From the NCBI GenBank assembly GCA_002342585.1, contig DDQG01000017.1:1-64000 (forward strand): a DNA stretch of 64,000 nt, in the 5' to 3' direction. The notes beneath the pieces were generated by a model, which worked only from the letters and a program-made list of their open reading frames with translations, searched no databases and was not told the origin of the DNA. The stretch is from Prevotellaceae bacterium UBA2448 (GTDB lineage: Bacteria; Bacteroidota; Bacteroidia; Bacteroidales; Bacteroidaceae). Positions 59,389 through 64,000 of this stretch are shown piece by piece; positions within the stretch are counted from its first letter, which is position 1; every line of letters begins with the position of its first letter. Both the position numbers and the translations under genes were made by a program.

Positions 59389-61125
59389 TCATTGTACAAG
59401 CATTTTCTTTCCGTTCATAATGCGGAGTCGTGTTGCCTGTGTGGCGGGACGGCCAGCTGTGTCGAACGCGTATGAATCCTGGTGCTTGTCTGCGTTGACC
59501 GCTCCGATGTCGTCGGGTGTTGCCACAGGCACAAGGTCGATGTAGTCGATGTCGGGCATCCAGTTGGTGCTGTTTGATAGGCGGATGGTGTTGCGCCCTT
59601 TCTCCAGGTGTATGGTGATGGTTTTTCTTGCCACTGTACTCCAACCGCCAGAGTTGACATTGACTGTATTGACGCGCTTCCCGTTGATGTCAATGCGGAT
59701 GTTTCGGTTCTCACCTGAGATATATGCGATGGTAAGTTTGTAGTCACCTCCGTCGTTGCTATATACATCGCGCCAAACAAGGTCGTTCTTTTCGTTGTAG
59801 CCAAGCCACCCTGCCTTCAGTCCTGATGAGCAGTAGTCGGCATATTCATATATGCCTGTATGTTCTGCCTGATTGTTTTTCAGTTCCTGATAGTTGCTGA
59901 TGTAGGCAGTCTCGGCTTCGTAGCGGGTGCGCTCCAGCCGCTGCTCGCCTTCAGCGGTGTAGATACGGGTGCCGTGGGCAGGGATGGTTACGTTGTAACT
60001 GTCGGAAAACTCGCCCAGGTCTTTCTTCTGGAACAGGTCGCGGAGCTTCACCTTTCCGCCGAGGCACAGGTCGGCAAATCGTACGGTTGCCTGTTTGGAA
60101 GCATCGTCGGGATTGTAGATGGCGAAGGCGCGTTTGGTGACGTTCAGTTCTTCAATGTCTCGCACCAGAATGTAACAGCTGTTGGAAAGTGCTACGATGT
60201 ATGCCTGCTGATAGAGCGGATCCTGATTGAGGGCTATCAGTTCTTCGTTTTTCAGCAGATTGAGTGTTGTGGTCTTGATGTTTTCGAGGTCGCAGCCTAT
60301 GAGCAGTGGAGAATTCATGATACACCACATGCCGAAGTGGGTCTTGTCTTCCTCGGTAGTCATGGAGCGTCCCACCTCGAGCATGTCCATGTCGTTGAAG
60401 CGGCCGTCGTAGCTGTAGGCACTCATGTATAGGTTTTCAGCAAGAATACCCTTCACTGATGGCCAGCCGTCCCAGATGTCGTGGGTGGTGCGCCAGGAGA
60501 ATGCCACGTCGTGAACCCATGTGCCGGGATAGTCCCAGCGGCATACGTTCAGTCGCACATCGTTTCGACCGGTAGCTTTGATGGCGTTGCTGATGGCGGT
60601 GTAGCGTTTTTGCGGGTCGAGAGCCAGATGCTGTGTGTTCTGTGGAGCGTCACCGCCGCAGAAGTCCACCTTGATGAAGTCGAAACCGCACTCCTTGAAG
60701 TAGAAGTCGGCATCGTGCTGGTCGTAGTTGTAGAGTCCGACATTCACGCTGAGCACATCGCCATTGTACATATTACCGCATGTGTTTGCACCGGCATCGC
60801 TGTAGATTCCGGCTTTAAGACCCTTTGAATGGATGTAGTCGGCTACGGGTTTGAGTCCGTTGGGGAAACGTGTGGGATGGATGATAAGTTCGCCAGTTTC
60901 CGTATTGCGTCCACCAAAAAAGCCATCGTCGATATTGATGTGATTGTAGCCCACATCTTTCAATCCTTTTGATACCATCGCGTCTGCCTGCCGACGGATG
61001 AGCGCGTCGCTGATGTTCACACCGTAGGTATTCCACGAACTCCAGCCCATCGTGGGACCGCCCTGTGCCATCAGGCTAACTGTCGCCGTCAGGCACGTTG
61101 CTGCTATAAACAGTCTTTTTTTCAT
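59389..61125 (-). CDS. Secreted GH27 alpha-galactosidase with C-terminal carbohydrate-binding-like domain
   Basis: 578 residues. Signal peptide 1-20 (SLMA). GH27 (beta/alpha)8 barrel: MGWSSWNTYG start, NIDDGFF, nucleophile Asp154 (IKVDFCGGD) and acid/base Asp216 (WRTTHDIWDG), NDMDMLEVG. After about 390 a beta-sandwich like CBM6/CBM35 (RYEAETAYISNYQ to YIDLVPV) follows. The C-terminus (YAFDTAGRPATQATRLRIMN, then GKKMLVQ) looks like a type-IX sorting signal. Releases alpha-linked galactose; alpha-L-arabinopyranosidase or N-acetylgalactosaminidase activity is also possible within GH27. Twenty-five bp after the esterase gene. Confidence 0.92.
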   Translation of the reverse strand: MKKRLFIAATCLTATVSLMAQGGPTMGWSSWNTYGVNISDALIRRQADAMVSKGLKDVGYNHINIDDGFFGGRNTETGELIIHPTRFPNGLKPVADYIHSKGLKAGIYSDAGANTCGNMYNGDVLSVNVGLYNYDQHDADFYFKECGFDFIKVDFCGGDAPQNTQHLALDPQKRYTAISNAIKATGRNDVRLNVCRWDYPGTWVHDVAFSWRTTHDIWDGWPSVKGILAENLYMSAYSYDGRFNDMDMLEVGRSMTTEEDKTHFGMWCIMNSPLLIGCDLENIKTTTLNLLKNEELIALNQDPLYQQAYIVALSNSCYILVRDIEELNVTKRAFAIYNPDDASKQATVRFADLCLGGKVKLRDLFQKKDLGEFSDSYNVTIPAHGTRIYTAEGEQRLERTRYEAETAYISNYQELKNNQAEHTGIYEYADYCSSGLKAGWLGYNEKNDLVWRDVYSNDGGDYKLTIAYISGENRNIRIDINGKRVNTVNVNSGGWSTVARKTITIHLEKGRNTIRLSNSTNWMPDIDYIDLVPVATPDDIGAVNADKHQDSYAFDTAGRPATQATRLRIMNGKKMLVQ

Positions 61126-61150
61126 AGTTCTTTCTTTTATATATAATCTG

Positions 61151-62668
61151 CTATCTGCTGAGAATTTTCTTGATGCTGCCGCCGGCTGTTACCACGATAT
61201 TCAATCCACGCTGAACGTCGTTACGGTGAATGCCGTCAAGTCCGTAGATGACATTCTGCTGATTTCTTGAATAATGCAAATCTGTGACCGATGCCTCCAC
61301 GTTACACTCAAACGAAATGCTCCGGAGTGTGAAGCGGTAGGCTGTGAGTTGTCCGGGGTATGCCTGTTGGAAGAAGTAATAGACATGGTTTGCATCGACC
61401 TCATACGTCCATTGTGTCACATCGTTATCCCATGGTGTTATCTTTACTGACTCGGGGAATAGCGGGTTGTTATTCTGGCAAGCAACGAATACCAGTGGCT
61501 GTGCAGCGTTTGCCGAAGCCTTGCCGCTGATGGTAATTTTACTGGCTGTAGAAGGTTCTATCTTCAGAAAAGCACCATGAGTGGGTAGTTCGCCGTATGG
61601 TTCAGTGTCGGAGAACGATGTGATGAGTGTCTCAATGGTTCCGCCGGTTGAGGGCATCTGCGACGGTAGTAGCCCCTGGTTGCCCGCATGCCAAGCCCAA
61701 GTGACAGCGTCGTCTGGTGCTCCAATAGTTACTGTTGCACCATTGAAGGTAATATCAGACCCGCTCGGAATACCACTGGTTGGAGTGGCAACCCATGCAT
61801 TCTTGGCAGTTGCGTCGTAATGAACCACCTCTGCCTCTTCTTGTGTGGAGTTTCCCGGAGCATCAGGATTCAGTGTAAACCGCTTGCACCAGTTCCATAT
61901 TTCGTAGGAGTTCTCAGCAACTGGTGTGTGCGACCCCTTACCGCTATAATTGTAGGAGTAGAGCACCACCTCGTGACCAGTCTTTTCATTGAGCCACAGT
62001 TCGCGGTCGCCGTCGAACCATGACGTGCCGTTCTTGGTGCGATAGCCCGACTGCTTCTTGTATTTAGTATAGCGATTCATATTTGCCATATTCTCCATAT
62101 AGCCGCGAATGTTGTATTTGTTGTATGTGAAAGCATTGTCGTTATAGGCAATGCACTCCATGACATTCACCTTCTTTGCACATTTCTTCCAAGGCTCCTC
62201 ACTGAACTGTATTCCGCTGGTGGGGGCAAAGGCAGCAATCTTGTCGAGCATGTTGGGCATGCAGTGGAACAACAGCATTGAACCCATGGAGAAGCCAGAC
62301 CAATAGACGCGCTTACGGTCAATCTTGTAGCGTGTTGCCATCTCGTCGATAACCTTGATGATGAAGTTCTGGTCTGTAGTGCCGCTAATATCCCAGTAGT
62401 CGCCATCTGCGCGAGGATAGACCATGACGAACTTGGCTGTGTCAACAAGTTCGTACATCCTGTCGTGCTCTGCCTGATTCTCTGAATTGCCGCCCATGCC
62501 ATGAGTGGTGATGAAGAGCGGACTGCCTGCTGGCAGTTCGTCGGGTGTATAGACAAGTATGTTGCGCTGCTTGCCGCCGGAGTTAATGTAGATTTTTTCT
62601 TTCTGATAGGCCCATGCTGACATCGCTGATATTGACAGGAGCAGAATGGTAAATATTGTCTTTCTCAT
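61151..62668 (-). CDS. Secreted CE1/PHB-depolymerase-like esterase with C-terminal beta domain
   Basis: 505 residues. Signal peptide to about residue 20 (SAWA). Alpha/beta-hydrolase of the feruloyl-esterase/polyhydroxybutyrate-depolymerase type: oxyanion HGMGGN (56-61), nucleophile Ser127 in GFSMG, probable His247 in GKGSHTP. Residues about 265-455 form a beta-rich region, perhaps carbohydrate-binding. The C-terminus (IYGLDGIHRNDVQRGLNIVV, then GGSIKKILSR) resembles a type-IX sorting signal. Likely removes acyl or feruloyl groups from plant glycans; substrate not proven. Co-transcribed with GH27. Confidence 0.8.
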   Translation of the reverse strand: MRKTIFTILLLSISAMSAWAYQKEKIYINSGGKQRNILVYTPDELPAGSPLFITTHGMGGNSENQAEHDRMYELVDTAKFVMVYPRADGDYWDISGTTDQNFIIKVIDEMATRYKIDRKRVYWSGFSMGSMLLFHCMPNMLDKIAAFAPTSGIQFSEEPWKKCAKKVNVMECIAYNDNAFTYNKYNIRGYMENMANMNRYTKYKKQSGYRTKNGTSWFDGDRELWLNEKTGHEVVLYSYNYSGKGSHTPVAENSYEIWNWCKRFTLNPDAPGNSTQEEAEVVHYDATAKNAWVATPTSGIPSGSDITFNGATVTIGAPDDAVTWAWHAGNQGLLPSQMPSTGGTIETLITSFSDTEPYGELPTHGAFLKIEPSTASKITISGKASANAAQPLVFVACQNNNPLFPESVKITPWDNDVTQWTYEVDANHVYYFFQQAYPGQLTAYRFTLRSISFECNVEASVTDLHYSRNQQNVIYGLDGIHRNDVQRGLNIVVTAGGSIKKILSR

Positions 62669-62726
62669 ATATATATTGTAATTGTCAGCACAAGGGCTGT
62701 AGTTTTCATGTTAGGTTTACTGATAG

Positions 62727-63593
62727 CTATTGGCGATTGACAAACGTGGATGGCGATGCACCATATTGCTGCTTGAAGATTCGGCTGAAATGTGTCGGAT
62801 TCTCAAAACCAAGACTATATGCGACATCAGCTACGGACATCTGAGAGGACAGAAGCATCTGACGGGCTTTCGACAGTCGTTTTTCACGAATCCATTTGGC
62901 TGGGGACATACCATAGATGCTCTGGAAGTCGCGCTTGAAACTGGAGAGTGAACGACCTGAGAGATAAGCCAGTTCTTCGATGGAGATGGGTGATGTGTAG
63001 TTTTCCTCCACCACGCGATGAATGTCCACCTTGACGGGCTGACGCAACTGGAGCATCTGGCGGAAGATGTTCTTCGAGCAGTCCATCACATTGTAAAGCA
63101 GTTCCATCACCTTCAGACGTAGCAGTCCTGGGCTGACCTGCAACGAGTCGTTAAAGTATGGTGTCAACGACCAACAATAGGCCACGAGGCGATCGCTCAT
63201 GGGCGACACCTGCGCTCCAAATTCTTCGGTCATTGGAGGCACGTTGACTTGCTGTGAGGTCAGGAAGTCTTTCAGCAGTTCGTCGTTGATGGCAAACAAC
63301 TGGCTCTCGAAGAGTCCTGTCTCTGGCGAGCCATGCTTCTCGTAGCTGACGCTGTGGGCCTTGCGCAGCAGAATCATCTCGTTCTTGCCTACCGTCCACG
63401 ACTGCCGTCCGCAGGTCAACTTCACGCTGCCACCCAGCACCACATAGAGCAGGTGCTGTTCGAGGAAGAATGTGCCTCGCTCGCCAGCCGTTACGATACA
63501 CTGGTCTATAATGCTGCCGCCGTCAAGCCGTAGCGAAGATGTAGTACAGTCGCCGCTAATCAGAGCTGAGGGGAATTTTGTTGTCTTATCCAT
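62727..63593 (-). CDS. AraC-family transcriptional regulator
   Basis: 288 residues from the ATG at 63593 (MDKTTKFPSALIS); an ATG at 63638 would sit within the promoter dyad and is rejected. N-terminal cupin-like sensor region (about 30-150), C-terminal double HTH (about 185-285) with ISIEELAYLSGRSLSSFKRDF and VADVAYSLGFENPTHFSRIF. It precedes the esterase and GH27 genes in the same direction and is likely to regulate them, perhaps also itself through the dyad at 63604-63637. Confidence 0.92.
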   Translation of the reverse strand: MDKTTKFPSALISGDCTTSSLRLDGGSIIDQCIVTAGERGTFFLEQHLLYVVLGGSVKLTCGRQSWTVGKNEMILLRKAHSVSYEKHGSPETGLFESQLFAINDELLKDFLTSQQVNVPPMTEEFGAQVSPMSDRLVAYCWSLTPYFNDSLQVSPGLLRLKVMELLYNVMDCSKNIFRQMLQLRQPVKVDIHRVVEENYTSPISIEELAYLSGRSLSSFKRDFQSIYGMSPAKWIREKRLSKARQMLLSSQMSVADVAYSLGFENPTHFSRIFKQQYGASPSTFVNRQ

Positions 63594-63603
63594 ACAAACA
63601 ATA

Positions 63604-63639
63604 TGGTCTGCAAAATTAGTGAAAATCTTGCAGACCAAA
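63604..63639 (-). promoter_or_regulatory. Inverted repeat overlapping the araC-type promoter
   Basis: TGGTCTGCAA (63604-63613) and TTGCAGACCA (63628-63637), a perfect 10-bp dyad with 14 bases between. A -7 box TAATTTTG (63611-63618, minus) lies inside it and a TTTG lies at 63636-63639 (spacing only 17). No U-run follows, so an operator fits better than a terminator. Confidence 0.55.
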
Positions 63640-63646
63640 GAAGTAT

Positions 63647-64000
63647 TTACTTGGAAATAGTGTTAGAGTTCTGGTTGTAAGCTTTTGCCACGCACTTCCA
63701 CTGTCCGTCAATCTTCAGCAGAAGCAATACGTCTGTGAAATCGATGCTGCCGCCCCAGCCTTCTTCCAGCACACGGACAACAGCCAATGTCTCTTCCAGT
63801 TCCAGCACGTCGATACGGGTCTTGAACTCTTTGCCAGCACCTACGGTGTCAACATTGTGATAGAACTGCTCGATGCTGCCACGCTCGAAATTGCCGTTCA
63901 GGAATCCGAACAGGCAGGCATCTTCGGTAAACAACTCCTTTGCATACTTACTGTTGCCTTCGGCAACGCTCTTTGTGAACTTGCTTGCAGCTTCTACTAC
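63647..64000 (-). CDS. NTF2/lumazine-binding-like protein (5' end outside window)
   Basis: The frame is open to the right edge, so the true start is outside the window; 117 codons are visible. The fold pattern (FTEDACLFGF, FERGSIEQFYHNV, GWGGSIDFTDVLLLLKIDGQ, WKCVAKAYNQ) resembles the SnoaL/NTF2-like putative lumazine-binding family, small single-domain cone-shaped proteins, often of unknown function. It is 54 bp upstream of the AraC start, in the same direction. Confidence 0.7.
   Translation of the reverse strand, partial: VVEAASKFTKSVAEGNSKYAKELFTEDACLFGFLNGNFERGSIEQFYHNVDTVGAGKEFKTRIDVLELEETLAVVRVLEEGWGGSIDFTDVLLLLKIDGQWKCVAKAYNQNSNTISK

Overview
The window is a 64-kb piece of a Bacteroidales chromosome, most likely Prevotellaceae. 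The evidence is two SusC/SusD pairs with fasciclin-domain lipoproteins, secreted glycan enzymes ending in type-IX-secretion-like C-termini, promoters of the Bacteroidales form TTTG-N19-21-TAnnTTTG, a zinc-less S14/L36 ribosomal set and an L17 with an Ala/Glu-rich tail. Every gene I can support (62 complete or nearly complete and one cut by the right edge) lies on the minus strand, so transcription runs from high to low coordinates throughout.

Layout. 57-18019: a seven-gene glycan-uptake operon (FAS1 lipoprotein, SusC, SusD, two FAS1 lipoproteins, SusC, SusD) closed by a hairpin at 57-91. 18362-21355: a secreted GH43 arabinanase-like enzyme with its own terminator. 21433-40086: the fused str-S10-spc-alpha ribosomal supercluster from rpsL to rplQ, with secY, map, infA and rpoA, one upstream promoter and a terminator. 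It includes rpmJ and rpmD and an unusual 225-bp gap between rpsN and rpsH. 40172-46305: a secreted HAD phosphatase, a 43-residue membrane protein, pstB behind its own promoter, pstA, pstC, pstS and an OprP-like porin; no phoU is seen. 46388-58179: a possible ten-gene operon for sulfate assimilation and siroheme: luxR-type regulator, sulfite reductase fused to a TusA-like domain, precorrin-2 dehydrogenase, hemA, a HemC-CobA-HemD fusion, hemB, hemL, cysD, cysN and an APS-reductase-type cysH. 58672-64000: a small membrane protein, an orphan 3' gene end with terminator, GH27 alpha-galactosidase, a CE1/PHB-depolymerase-like esterase, an AraC regulator and a partial NTF2/lumazine-binding-like gene.

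How they fit. The cys/hem block looks like a self-contained unit: sulfate to APS (CysDN), APS to sulfite (CysH with the iron-sulfur cysteines), sulfite to sulfide (sulfite reductase), and the siroheme the reductase needs made from glutamyl-tRNA by adjacent genes. No genes for heme beyond uroporphyrinogen III are present. Several siroheme enzymes are shortened: HemA lacks its dimerisation domain, the HemC part lacks the third domain with the cofactor cysteine, and SirC is short.

Most interesting signal. Three promoters (luxR-cys/hem, porin-pstSCA and pstB) carry related inverted-repeat sites beginning 46-47 nt upstream of the -7 box. Two of them share TACCACA-N4-TGTGATA exactly, followed 23 bp further up by a second related site. 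This suggests one regulator joins sulfur/siroheme and phosphate uptake. The likely candidate is the NarL/FixJ-type protein at 57538, but that is inference.
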